Numbered from the stretch's first letter, positions 14,945 to 22,876 are shown. The stretch: DNA of 23,682 nt from JADFOB01 sp964651325 (GCA_964651325.1 CAZYXP010000037.1:1-23682), one strand, 5' to 3'. The notes: generated by a model not told the origin, from the sequence alone. Made by a program: numbers and translations.

Positions 14945-16054
14945 TTACTCGGTGGTCACACAGCCTTCATAGGAGGGACGCCCATCGCCACCGTGCTGCA
15001 AACCGGTCGCCAGTAGTGCTGCCGGAAGGGTATCCTTCTGCCATCCGTTGCCACGCACGATGATGCACCGATACTGGTCCTGCAGGCCCGGATCATCCAT
15101 GACGCCAAGTTCCCCGCGGTAATGCAACGCAAACCCCTCGGAGTCTTCCGTACCTTCGATGAAGATCTTCTGCGACTCAGCGTGTCCATCGACGAAGGCG
15201 CGATTGAACGTCCAATCCTTGCAGTGCCATCCCTCAATGGTCTTGGTCGGTCCGGGATCGACGCCCAGTCCGATAAAGCTGCAATCATCTCTCTCGCGGC
15301 GTGCGGACCATGCCCATCGACCGATGTTCTCTTCGTAATACAGCGTGCGCGAGGGCGTAAGCACTCGCGTAATCGGGCGGAGATAGGGCGAATTCGTGGA
15401 CATCGGTCCGCCTCCCGAGGAAGCGATCATGAAAATATTGGCAGCGTAACTGTTCCCAAAATGATCGTACGACGAACGTTCGGTGTTCTTAAGCCAGTCC
15501 GGGCAATGGGCTCCACGCGGCGGCCCATCGTCACCGGGGCACTTGAAGAGTGCGAGGTTGAGCTGCGTATCCTGAAGGGCGCCGGCTCGCTTGTAGTTTG
15601 GGTTCAAGTTGTCCGTAAACCCGCCCGGATAGAGAATGGCGTTCATCGGGCGGCTGGCCGGGCCGAACCCATTCTTAGTGCCATACTTGGAACCGATATA
15701 GTCGGACTCGCCACCATTGGCGGGGCCGCTGCCGTTGAATCCCGGCCTACCAATACCACTCTTGCCGCCCCATTCGTAGGCGCCGATGAACGTCGGGTCG
15801 TTGGCGTCCTGGCTGAACTGCAGCGGGTGGACCGGAATGCCCCAGCCGTTTTCATCGTCGGTCTCGTAGACGCGGCTACTGGTCGCGATGTTCTTAATGT
15901 GAGCGAGGCAGGCCGACTTCTTGGATTGGCACCTGGCCGCTTCCAACGACGGCAGGAGAATCGAAATCAGCAATGCAATAATTGCGATTACGACGAGCAA
16001 CTCAATCAGCGTAAAACCGCTGCGTCGAACCCTGGCATTAACTTGCGTTACCAT
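14945..16054 (-). CDS. Type II secretion/type IV prepilin-like protein (planctomycete pseudopilin)
   Basis: This 369-residue protein is the only - strand gene. I chose the ATG at 16054, which has AGGAGT 7 bases upstream, over one seven codons earlier. The N-terminus is a class III (prepilin peptidase) signal: basic VRRSG, cut predicted after G13, then F14TLIE with the key glutamate E18, and a hydrophobic helix ending LLISILLPSLEAAR. The C-terminal part is a large extracytoplasmic domain with several cysteines and a FVDGHAES motif reminiscent of the H-x9-DG region of planctomycete pseudopilins (here the His is 11 residues before DG). Such proteins occur in many paralogues per planctomycete genome; individual roles are unknown. 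It is a monocistronic unit with its own terminator. Confidence 0.88.
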   Translation of the reverse strand: MVTQVNARVRRSGFTLIELLVVIAIIALLISILLPSLEAARCQSKKSACLAHIKNIATSSRVYETDDENGWGIPVHPLQFSQDANDPTFIGAYEWGGKSGIGRPGFNGSGPANGGESDYIGSKYGTKNGFGPASRPMNAILYPGGFTDNLNPNYKRAGALQDTQLNLALFKCPGDDGPPRGAHCPDWLKNTERSSYDHFGNSYAANIFMIASSGGGPMSTNSPYLRPITRVLTPSRTLYYEENIGRWAWSARRERDDCSFIGLGVDPGPTKTIEGWHCKDWTFNRAFVDGHAESQKIFIEGTEDSEGFALHYRGELGVMDDPGLQDQYRCIIVRGNGWQKDTLPAALLATGLQHGGDGRPSYEGCVTTE

Positions 16055-16615
16055 GAAGGCACTCCTAAAACGCATCTTTGAAGATGCTTACCAAATATCT
16101 GTTTGCCCGTTCGTGCAAAATACCTGTTCGTACCCCACCCCACAGGTGCACCACCCTCTCCCGGTGGCAGCTCTTGCAATCTACTGCAATCTACACCGGT
16201 TTTCCCGTTGTACAGGCTGGCCAACTCAAGGCCACGAATCCGCCGACTTCTTAGAGTTCCGGCTGGTTTACAACATACAGGAAGCGGGGCGTTCCCTTTC
16301 TTTCGCAGGGATAAGAGCTTATCGGCCAAAAAAGACGCCGATTTCCGTTCCGGGGGCATTTAGCACTCTGGCCGTTGCCCGAGCGTCATTTTGCTCGGCC
16401 CCAGCATTCAGAGCCTCGATCTTGCTTTTCTAGCATAATCTGGCCCTATATGTCAAGACACCGGTCCGCTCAATTCGACGGAAGAAATCTTCCGATTTTC
16501 CAAAAAATCTGCAAAAAAGAATCAGACGAGATCTGAGTGAGCGGGATATGATATACAGAGGCCGTTCTTTGGAGCCGAATCGACGGGTGAACTCTTTTCG
16601 CCAGGCCAATCTGCA
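16055..16615. other. 561-base divergent intergenic region between prepilin and kinase
   Basis: The region separates two diverging genes and must hold promoters for both. It is AT-richer than its flanks at 16430-16560. On the - strand TTGACA (16456-16451) is a perfect -35, but the nearest -10-like box TATGCT is only 13 bases away, so this is doubtful. On the + strand TATGAT (16547-16552) is a reasonable -10 for the kinase gene without a good -35. ORFs here are weak and not supported by start signals. Confidence 0.4.
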
Positions 16616-18193
16616 ATGATCTGTGATGTTACCGAGCGCGAACTCTGGAGCGGACTCGACCGAAGGGCTCCCGACATCATGGACCACGTGCGCTCCTGCC
16701 CGCGTTGCCGGGATCGCGCCAAGCAGCTCCAATCGGGGATGGACGCCGTCGCTGCTACCGCTACGCCCCCCCCAGCCAAACCTCCCGAGAAGATTGGACC
16801 CTACCGAATCCTGCGCTACCTGGGAGAGGGTGGGATGGGGATCGTGTACGAGGGGGAGCAGCCCCGGACGGAGCGATCGGTCGCCATCAAGGTCATTCGA
16901 GGTGGACACCACGACGAATACCGCGTCAAGCTATTCCAACGCGAAGCCCAAACCCTCGCCCGGCTTCGACACCCCGCGATCGGCGCTATCTACGAGGCCC
17001 GACGGACCGACGACGGGATCGATTATTTCGCGATGGAGCTGGTCCACGGAGTCCCCCTGAACGCGTACGTCCGCCAGCATGACCTCTCCATTCGGGCAAC
17101 GTTGGATCTGTTTTGCAAGGTATGTGACGCGATCAACTACGCCCACCAGCGCGGCGTGATTCACCGTGATCTCAAACCCAGCAACATCCTCGTAGATTCA
17201 GATGGAAATCCGAAGGTACTCGATTTCGGTCTCGCCAGAATCACCGATCCCGACGCCGGTCTTTCCCTGACGGGAACAGAATTGGGGCAGGTTATCGGAA
17301 CGCTGCCCTATACCAGTCCAGAGGAGGCGCGCGGCGACTTGGATCAGATCGGGGTTCGCAGCGACGTCTACTCACTCGGCGTGGTGCTGTTCGAATTGTT
17401 GACCAGCCAACTGCCATTGAGCGTCAGTCGCCACCAATTGCATGAGGCCGTCCGGATCATCAGCGAGGAGAGTCCACCGCGTCCAGGGCGCCTCAATCGT
17501 GCGCTACGCGGCGACCTTGAGACCATCTTGCTCAAAGCCCTCGAAAAGGACCCCGCCAGGCGCTATCACGGTCCCGGAGCCATGGCGGAGGACATTGCCC
17601 GCCACCTGACCGATCAGCCGATTCACGCACGGCCGGCCGGTGGCTGGTATCGATTTGGCAAGCTCGTCGTTCGCCACAAGCTTTTTTTCGTAACCCTCGC
17701 AACCATGTTGGGCGTGATGCTCACGGCGGCGTACTGGGTGGGGCAAGCCGAGCGAGGCCTGCAAGATGCCGTCATCAGAAACACCGCGCTTGAAGAGCAA
17801 CACACCGCGATCCTGGAACGGCTGCTAGCCGAATCCCGCCACGCCCAGGGTCATCTCGACGGGGCCGAGCCGCATTACCGTAAGGCGCTGGTGTCGTTTC
17901 AACGCCTAGGCCTGTCCGAAGAGGTGGTGGCCGTCAGCCTTTCCCTGGCAGACCTGCTACGAACCCGTGGCAAGCCTCAAGACATGAGGGTGTGCGAGGA
18001 TGTGATTCTGGATGCGCTGGATATCATGGATCAGGATCCGCAGAGATGGAAAGACCGTTTTCCCGGCGCGCTCGCGTCGCTTCGGGAAATCTACGGCCCC
18101 GGCATGCTTGACGATCCGGATCGGTTCCGCGAGGTTAGCGAGGAGATCGGATCGCGAACAGAGCCCCAACCCGACAAGGCCAAAGGGCCTTGA
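16616..18193 (+). CDS. Transmembrane Ser/Thr protein kinase with Hx3CxxC anti-sigma-like N-terminus
   Basis: This is a 525-residue Hanks-type kinase. Residues 1-45 carry H24-x3-C28-xx-C31 (DHVRSCPRC), the spacing of zinc-binding anti-sigma (ZAS) domains. The kinase domain runs from about 61 to 335: P-loop GEGGMG (70-75), K92, E110, catalytic HRDLKPSN (183-190), DFG (203-205) and TSPEEA (233-238, an APE variant). A single membrane helix lies at about 356-376. The remainder is TPR-like helical sequence (for example HLDGAEPHYRKALVSFQRLG), here predicted outside the cytoplasm. The ATG at 16616 lacks a clear SD. An ECF sigma factor gene follows, and planctomycete ECF factors are often paired with such kinases. 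A regulatory link through phosphorylation or sequestration is inferred. Confidence 0.9.
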   Translation: MICDVTERELWSGLDRRAPDIMDHVRSCPRCRDRAKQLQSGMDAVAATATPPPAKPPEKIGPYRILRYLGEGGMGIVYEGEQPRTERSVAIKVIRGGHHDEYRVKLFQREAQTLARLRHPAIGAIYEARRTDDGIDYFAMELVHGVPLNAYVRQHDLSIRATLDLFCKVCDAINYAHQRGVIHRDLKPSNILVDSDGNPKVLDFGLARITDPDAGLSLTGTELGQVIGTLPYTSPEEARGDLDQIGVRSDVYSLGVVLFELLTSQLPLSVSRHQLHEAVRIISEESPPRPGRLNRALRGDLETILLKALEKDPARRYHGPGAMAEDIARHLTDQPIHARPAGGWYRFGKLVVRHKLFFVTLATMLGVMLTAAYWVGQAERGLQDAVIRNTALEEQHTAILERLLAESRHAQGHLDGAEPHYRKALVSFQRLGLSEEVVAVSLSLADLLRTRGKPQDMRVCEDVILDALDIMDQDPQRWKDRFPGALASLREIYGPGMLDDPDRFREVSEEIGSRTEPQPDKAKGP

Positions 18194-18238
18194 TCCGAGC
18201 GCTGCATCGGTGCTGATTCGGCAGGGTATCCCTTGTAG

Positions 18239-18258
18239 CACAGCGGCCCTCCGCTGTG
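18239..18258. repeat. Perfect hairpin after the kinase gene
   Basis: CACAGCGG and CCGCTGTG flank a CCCT loop. It lies 45 bases after the kinase stop. There is no T-run, so it is more like a palindromic extragenic element than a classical terminator. Confidence 0.6.
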
Positions 18259-18285
18259 TCTGCTCAATCACCCGGCGCGGGGGAA

Positions 18286-18356
18286 CAGCCCAGCCGAGGG
18301 CGGCTGAGCTACATCCAGCCGAGTGCGGCTGGGCTACACATGGGCGGCTGGGCTAC
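18286..18356. repeat. Three short GC-rich near-repeats between kinase and sigma genes
   Basis: CAGCCGAGGGCGGCTGAGCT, CAGCCGAGTGCGGCTGGGCT and GGGCGGCTGGGCTACC follow one another at about 25-base spacing, each rich in AGCC/GGCT symmetry and followed by ACA or ACC. Each of the first two can fold as a small hairpin (AGCC...GGCT). They occupy the 226-base gap between kinase and sigma genes. Confidence 0.6.
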
Positions 18357-18419
18357 CGCACGGCGGCTTGCCCACAGCCGGACGGACGTTTTCCAGCAGC
18401 TCGTGGAGATCGAGATTCG

Positions 18420-18995
18420 TTGAGCGGGCCATCCCAACCTTCCTTGAACCGCACACTGGCTTTGACGCCGTCGCTGGTTCTTCGGTTGCGCGACGGCGAA
18501 ATGGACGCTGCGGCGCTGCTCGATGAGCTCTATCGAGATTTGCTGTTTCGATTTTGTTGGGGCTACCTCCGCAACCGCGACGAATGCGAGGATGCCGTTC
18601 AGGATATCTGCTGCAAGGTGCTTTCCTCAGCCGAGATTCCTGAGGATTTTCGGCCCTGGCTTTACAAAGTGGCTCGCAACCACTGTCTGAACTTGATCCG
18701 ACGTCGTCAGCGGCATCCGGATGAAAACGCGGCCCCGCCGCCGTCTGGTTTGACCATCGACTTGACCGGGCAGTTGACGCGTTTGGTCCGCAACGAGGCC
18801 AACGAGCGGCTGGCAAACCTGGTAGATGCCTTGCCCGCGATTTACCAAGAGGTGTTGCGGCTCCGATATGTCGAAGAGCTTTCTCGCACCGAGATTGCGA
18901 AGGTGCTCGATTTGCCCGAGTCCCTCGTGAAGTCGCGCCTGTTTGACGGACTCAGGAAGCTACGCGTCGCAGCGGACGAGCAGGAAGACGCGTAA
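18420..18995 (+). CDS. ECF-type RNA polymerase sigma factor
   Basis: This sigma-70 family member has only regions 2 and 4. Region 2 spans about 32-97 (LLDELYRDLLFRFCWGYLRN, DECEDAVQDICCKVL, then FRPWLYKVARNHCLNLIRRR). Region 4 spans about 133-185 (LPAIYQEVLRLRYVEELSRT, EIAKVLDLPESLVKSRLFDG), the helix-turn-helix that reads the -35. The start is uncertain: TTG at 18420 (191 residues, GGAG 11 bases upstream) is my choice; TTG at 18444 or ATG at 18501 (164 residues) also keep both domains. An ATG at 18012 inside the kinase gene is in frame but would give a non-homologous extension. It probably responds to the adjacent membrane kinase with the anti-sigma-like N-terminus. Confidence 0.88.
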   Translation: MSGPSQPSLNRTLALTPSLVLRLRDGEMDAAALLDELYRDLLFRFCWGYLRNRDECEDAVQDICCKVLSSAEIPEDFRPWLYKVARNHCLNLIRRRQRHPDENAAPPPSGLTIDLTGQLTRLVRNEANERLANLVDALPAIYQEVLRLRYVEELSRTEIAKVLDLPESLVKSRLFDGLRKLRVAADEQEDA

Positions 18996-19390
18996 CTCAA
19001 ACTGTGCCATTGTCCGTCAGTTTTCTCATGTTTTGCAACAAGAACCGTTTGCCCCAAAAGAAAAACAAGATTTTTTTGAGCCCACGGGGCAAGCGTTTCT
19101 CATGCATGCCGCAAGGCAACAACAAACAAAACGCGGCAGTGCTTCTCGTCGCACGAGAGCGAAAAACCCTTGTTTTTTGAGGTTCAAGGCCGTTTTGAGT
19201 GCATGCGCCGCGGGCAACATGAGTTGGAAATCATGAAAACTTCTTGCTCGCGCAACGAGTTCCATGCACCGTCCAACGCCCGATAGTCTTTGCGATGACA
19301 GCCGCTCTAGTTCAAGCACCAGCATTTCAGTACCGATGAACGCCTCGTTGGGACGAAAGTGAATTTCGATCTTTTTTGGAGAACTTTGGT
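18996..19390 (+). other. 395-base AT-shifted leader region upstream of the basic Cys-rich protein
   Basis: No conserved gene was recognised. Composition is visibly more A/T-rich than neighbouring spacers, with A-runs and T-runs. Local hairpins include TCTCGT/ACGAGA (19144-19158), CCTTG/CAAGG (about 19168-19189) and the distant pair GTGCATG/CATGCAC (19199-19205 with 19263-19269). A 44-codon ATG frame from 19102 exists but has no RBS. The region is most simply a promoter plus a long, structured 5' leader; a separate small RNA is also possible. Confidence 0.4.
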
Positions 19391-19828
19391 ATGGCAACGA
19401 CTTCCTCGGGACGCAAGCGTTCGACGGGTTCTGGCACTTCGGGCACCGTCGCGATTCCACGTGGCTACAAGAATGTGAATCAGTGCTTCGAAAGTAAGAT
19501 CAACTCGTTCAAGATGCTCTGCACGCAGACTTGCGGGTCGGCCAAGTACGATCGACCGACCACGGCCGTGTTGAACAGCTTCGCGAAGTGGATCAACAAG
19601 GGCGCGGTCGTTCAGACCGTAAGCTGTGCGCAGCTCAGCAAATGGGCCCAGGTGAACAACAAGACGTTCAACACCCGCAACCCCACGACGGCGGCGTGCA
19701 AGAACGTGTTGACGGCCAAGTTCGGCAAGACGCCGATCAAGGCCTGCGCCCGCACGAAAACCGGCGCGTTCATGGTCGCCACCTCGCCGACCGTCAAGGG
19801 CAAGAACTTCAAGTTCCCGACCTGTTAG
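19391..19828 (+). CDS. Small, highly basic seven-cysteine protein, function unknown
   Basis: This 145-residue protein starts at the ATG at 19391, with GGAG 9 bases upstream. It has 17 Lys and 6 Arg against one Asp and one Glu, a net charge near +21. It has seven cysteines at 32, 44, 48, 79, 103, 119 and 145; the last residue is Cys. The first 20 residues are Ser/Thr/Gly-rich with RKR. The rest has aromatic-basic segments (SFAKWINKG, LSKWAQVNNKTF, KNFKFPTC). No signal peptide or membrane helix is seen. Codon use is strongly biased (15 of 17 Lys are AAG), which suggests high expression. Nucleic-acid binding is plausible from charge, with metal binding or disulfides from cysteines; both are inference. 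I do not recognise the family. A strong terminator follows. Confidence 0.75.
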   Translation: MATTSSGRKRSTGSGTSGTVAIPRGYKNVNQCFESKINSFKMLCTQTCGSAKYDRPTTAVLNSFAKWINKGAVVQTVSCAQLSKWAQVNNKTFNTRNPTTAACKNVLTAKFGKTPIKACARTKTGAFMVATSPTVKGKNFKFPTC

Positions 19829-19892
19829 ACGTCGGCAGCACGCAACTTCGGCGGTTTCGCGCTTGAGCGTGAGGGCGACCGAACCATACTCA

Positions 19893-19929
19893 GGCGGAGC
19901 GATTCATGATGAGTCGTTCCGCCTTTTTT
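19893..19929 (+). terminator. Strong Rho-independent terminator after the basic protein gene
   Basis: A nearly continuous 15-bp stem starts GGCGGAGCGATTCAT and closes with ATGAGTCGTTCCGCC (two G-U pairs), followed by TTTTTT at 19924-19929. It lies 65 bases after the stop codon. Confidence 0.92.
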
Positions 19930-20047
19930 GTGACCCCCTCCGCGCCGTTTGAAACGGTGCTTGGCAACAGGCCGACATTCGGATATCCTGAACCCCGTAA
20001 CGTCGGCCATGACCCTTGCGCCTGAGCGATTATGGGAACGCACCTGC

Positions 20048-20719
20048 ATGAAGTTTATCATCGAATTCGACGGAGTCATCGCCGATTCGGCGCCAGCTTG
20101 GTACGAGGCCCATCGCCGCGCGGCCGCGGACGTAGGCTGGTCCAAGCTGAATCAGGATACCTTTTGGCGCCTCACACGAACGCAAGGGGAGGAGGCGAAT
20201 ATCCTGCCCGGTGCCAAGCCCATCAAACTCAAGCAGTATTACGAATTGTTCCACGCGCTGATCGAAACCGATGAGCTGGTCGCGTTGGCGAAAGTACAAG
20301 CAAACATCCAAGATTCGCTTCGACGACTGGGACATAAAGGAGGCTGCACGTTCGTCACGACCAGCCCGAATACTGCGGCGAGAAAGACTTGGCTCGACAA
20401 AGCGAGCCTCTTCGAGCCCTCCATCGAGTTGGGCTCGCTGAACAGCGACCCGGGCGAGCGGGTTCAAGCGCTGCGGAATCTTGCGGGTAGCGACAAGCGA
20501 GCCGTCTTGGTGGCATGCACGGACGCGGTGGTGCGGGCCGGGCGTTCGGCTGAGTTGCTCGCCGTTGCGATCGCCTGCGGCCCATGTTCCAAGAAACGCC
20601 TCCACGAAGCGGGAGCCGATGTTGTCTACGCAGATCTGGCCGATCTCGCAGAATCCGTGGCTACCGGCGGGAAAGATTTGATCGAAGCGGGACTTCTCCC
20701 CGAACCCGCAGCCCAGTAA
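20048..20719 (+). CDS. HAD-superfamily-like protein lacking catalytic acids
   Basis: This 223-residue protein starts at the ATG at 20048 (MKFIIEFDGVIADS); a TTG frame extension upstream is not family-like. The fold marks of HAD hydrolases (phosphoglycolate phosphatase-like) are visible: motif I region at 4-14, a helical cap (about 17-95), motif II VTTSPN (103-108), motif III region with ARKTWLDK, and the family-typical GADVVYADLADL near the end. However, the motif I nucleophile Asp is Glu (E6; D8 is retained), and the motif IV acids of VGDxxxD read VACTDAV with both canonical positions lost. A phosphatase activity is therefore doubtful. It may be a pseudoenzyme or act as a binding protein. 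A 93-residue gene begins one base after its stop, so the two are co-translated. Confidence 0.75.
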   Translation: MKFIIEFDGVIADSAPAWYEAHRRAAADVGWSKLNQDTFWRLTRTQGEEANILPGAKPIKLKQYYELFHALIETDELVALAKVQANIQDSLRRLGHKGGCTFVTTSPNTAARKTWLDKASLFEPSIELGSLNSDPGERVQALRNLAGSDKRAVLVACTDAVVRAGRSAELLAVAIACGPCSKKRLHEAGADVVYADLADLAESVATGGKDLIEAGLLPEPAAQ

Positions 20720-20720
20720 G

Positions 20721-21002
20721 ATGAGCGTCGTCATGGCCCACTTCTCGCCCCATCAGAAGAAGATCGTTGAAAACTACTACAGCAATCGTGATTCGATCAT
20801 GCTCAACAAGCTGGGCGACATCGTCACGGAGCTTTACCTGGCCGATTCCGAACCCAAGCGGGACCGCCTATGGAAGCGGGCGGAGCGGGCCATGGAGGCC
20901 TTGGACATCCCTGAGGCTCACCGACGCCGCGTGCTCAAAACGAGGCGAGCCGACGACTTGGCGCGAAACCTTCGAGAGTGGATCGATCGTCCAGCCTCGT
21001 AG
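20721..21002 (+). CDS. Small helical protein of unknown function, operon partner of HAD-like protein
   Basis: This 93-residue, charged, mainly helical protein has no signal peptide or membrane segment. It begins one base after the HAD-like stop codon, so translational coupling is likely; an in-frame ATG at 20733 (MAHFSPHQKKIVENYY) is an equally good start. Distinct segments are HQKKIVENYYSNRD, LGDIVTELYLADSEPKRDRL and a basic tail RRRVLKTRRADDLARNLREW. I recognise no named domain. The amphipathic helices with many Arg and Lys suggest protein or RNA contact, but this is only inference. Confidence 0.7.
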   Translation: MSVVMAHFSPHQKKIVENYYSNRDSIMLNKLGDIVTELYLADSEPKRDRLWKRAERAMEALDIPEAHRRRVLKTRRADDLARNLREWIDRPAS

Positions 21003-21262
21003 CCGTAGCAACGCAACACACCGACGTGTTTCGCTCGAACCCAAGGGTGCCCGGTTCGCCCGCCAAGAACCCCGCCAGTTTCGCGCAAAATCGTCAAAAT
21101 GAGTGCTGGCTGAGGCATGCCTCCTGGAATTCCGCGTCAAAACGCGAATAATGAGCCTCGACACTCGAATCCCGAGATGGATGGCGGCACGAACCGGTCA
21201 ATCGCATAGGGCGACCGCGTGCTGTTGCGTACCATCGCAGCCGGGTGACATGGGAGCAAACG

Positions 21263-22876
21263 ATGTTCGGCCAACTTTTATCGGCCCGACTTAAAGCAGC
21301 GGAAAAGGCACTTCGCGAGGGCAGGCTCGACGAGGCGTTTCGGATGGCGTCCAACGCCGATCTGAAGGATCATAAACGCGCCAAGGCCGTTATCGAGCAA
21401 CTCGCCAAGCGGTTCTACGACCGAGCCAGGGAGCATTTTCACGCCGATCGCTTCACGGAGGCATTGTTGGATTTACAATGCGCCCAAGCCAGCGGATCGC
21501 TACAGGCGAAAATCGATGAGCTACGCAAGCACATCGGCGTGGTGGCCTCAGAAGCTCAGCGGCAGGCGGCTTCGCAACGCGTTCGCGTCGATGCCGCGAA
21601 AGAACGCATTGAACGCGGCTCGCTGGCGGCCGGTCGGGAAATTCTTATACAGGCAGGCGGAAACGACACAGGCGCCAAGGCGATGCTCGAAGACGCGGCC
21701 CATCGATCTGACGATGTGGCCCGAATGGTCGATCAGGCGGCAGAACTGCTGAAGCAAGGCCAGTTTGCCGCCGCGGCCAAACGGGTGCAACGGGCCAAGT
21801 CGATCGAGGCCCACAGCAAGCGCGTTACGACGATCGAGGCTAAGCTCTGCGAGCGAGTTATCGGTGTGGCCAAAGCGGCATTCGTTGATGGGCGCGTTGA
21901 TCGGGCTGTCGATGAACTGGGCTGCCTCGGATCGCTGGGCGACGACCTTCCTAGCAAGAGCGAGTTGAAGGGCTATCTGAAAACGTGTGCCGAGGCTCGG
22001 GCCTGTCTTGAACGCCCCGACTACGGGGACGCGTATCGCCACGCGCTGGCGCTGGCGCGCAAAGTGCCCAAAGCTAAGTGGATCAAAGCGGTGTGCGAAA
22101 ACCTGAAACAATTGGAGGCGTTGAGCACAGCCATCGATGCGGGACCGCTAGGCGGCAAGATTGAAAGACCCGCCAACGCAAAGAGCGGATCGCCTTCCCC
22201 CCGGCCGAATGCGGCCGCGCGGTCCGCCGCGTTGGACGAAACGATGGTGCTGCCGGGCCGTAGCAGCTCTGGCGCGTTGCCGGATCGGCTGTTGCTTTTG
22301 GTCGATGGCGGCGGAAGCTATTTGCTCCACCGTGGGTCGAGGGTCACGTTTGGCCGCGCCGCGTGTGATCAGCCCGCCGACGTAGCGATCTTCAGCGACA
22401 TCGCCGAGCGATGCGCCAACATCACGCGCGTCGATGATGATTACTTTCTCTTTGCGTCCAAAGACGTCGAGGTTGGCGGCAAGAAGTATCGGCAGAAGCT
22501 GCTCCGCGACGGCGACCGCATTACGCTGGGCACCAAAGCCAAGTTTACGTTTCGCCTGCCAAGCCGGCAAAGTGCGACCGCGACGGTGGACATGAGTGAT
22601 ACGACGAAGATGCCGCAGGATGTGCGTCGCGTGCTCATCTTTGATCGGCATGCGACGATAGGGCAAGGCGGCAGCGCGCACGTGTTGTGCAGCCACGCCT
22701 CGCCGGCGCTGGTTTTGTTCGAAAAGGACGGCGCGCTTTGGATTAGGCGAAAAAACGACGGGCACGTGGACGTCGCGGCGCAACAACTGGCAATCGGGGA
22801 AACGCTGGAAATCGGCGGAGTCAACATCGCGTTGCAACCCTGGCGCCCGAGGAAAACGAGCTCTGGGTGGGCGTAG
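21263..22876 (+). CDS. FHA-like scaffold protein with N-terminal helical repeats
   Basis: This 537-residue protein is taken from the ATG at 21263, which has GGGAG 6 bases upstream (an in-frame GTG lies 18 bases earlier). Residues 1-300 are Ala/Lys/Glu/Arg-rich helices in TPR-like units (RLKAAEKALREGRLDEAFRM, FYDRAREHFHADRFTEALLD, AELLKQGQFAAAAKRVQRAK). A Pro/Ser linker (about 300-340) leads to an FHA-like beta domain (about 343-435) with VTFGRA, YFLFASKDVEVGGKKYRQ and LLRDGDRITLGTKAKFTF. A second, more diverged copy (about 453-530) has ATIGQGG and LAIGETLEIGGVNIAL. FHA domains bind phosphothreonine, but the Ser/His of the usual SxxH are not obvious here. The downstream kinase, 141 bases away, is the likely partner. 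Confidence 0.75.
   Translation: MFGQLLSARLKAAEKALREGRLDEAFRMASNADLKDHKRAKAVIEQLAKRFYDRAREHFHADRFTEALLDLQCAQASGSLQAKIDELRKHIGVVASEAQRQAASQRVRVDAAKERIERGSLAAGREILIQAGGNDTGAKAMLEDAAHRSDDVARMVDQAAELLKQGQFAAAAKRVQRAKSIEAHSKRVTTIEAKLCERVIGVAKAAFVDGRVDRAVDELGCLGSLGDDLPSKSELKGYLKTCAEARACLERPDYGDAYRHALALARKVPKAKWIKAVCENLKQLEALSTAIDAGPLGGKIERPANAKSGSPSPRPNAAARSAALDETMVLPGRSSSGALPDRLLLLVDGGGSYLLHRGSRVTFGRAACDQPADVAIFSDIAERCANITRVDDDYFLFASKDVEVGGKKYRQKLLRDGDRITLGTKAKFTFRLPSRQSATATVDMSDTTKMPQDVRRVLIFDRHATIGQGGSAHVLCSHASPALVLFEKDGALWIRRKNDGHVDVAAQQLAIGETLEIGGVNIALQPWRPRKTSSGWA

Noticed and set aside
15122..16081. 319-codon open frame on the + strand
   Set aside because: Antisense to the prepilin gene, which has a certain N-terminal motif, RBS and terminator.
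16451..16456. Perfect TTGACA on the - strand as a prepilin promoter
   Set aside because: The nearest -10-like hexamer is 13 bases away and the leader would be nearly 400 bases; not reported as a promoter.
18012..18419. ATG-initiated extension of the sigma factor overlapping the kinase gene
   Set aside because: The extra 136 residues translate the kinase 3' end and intergenic repeats out of frame and do not resemble sigma sequence.
19102..19236. 44-codon basic ORF in the leader before the basic Cys-rich gene
   Set aside because: No RBS, no homology recognised, and it overlaps several predicted hairpins; kept only as part of the leader description.
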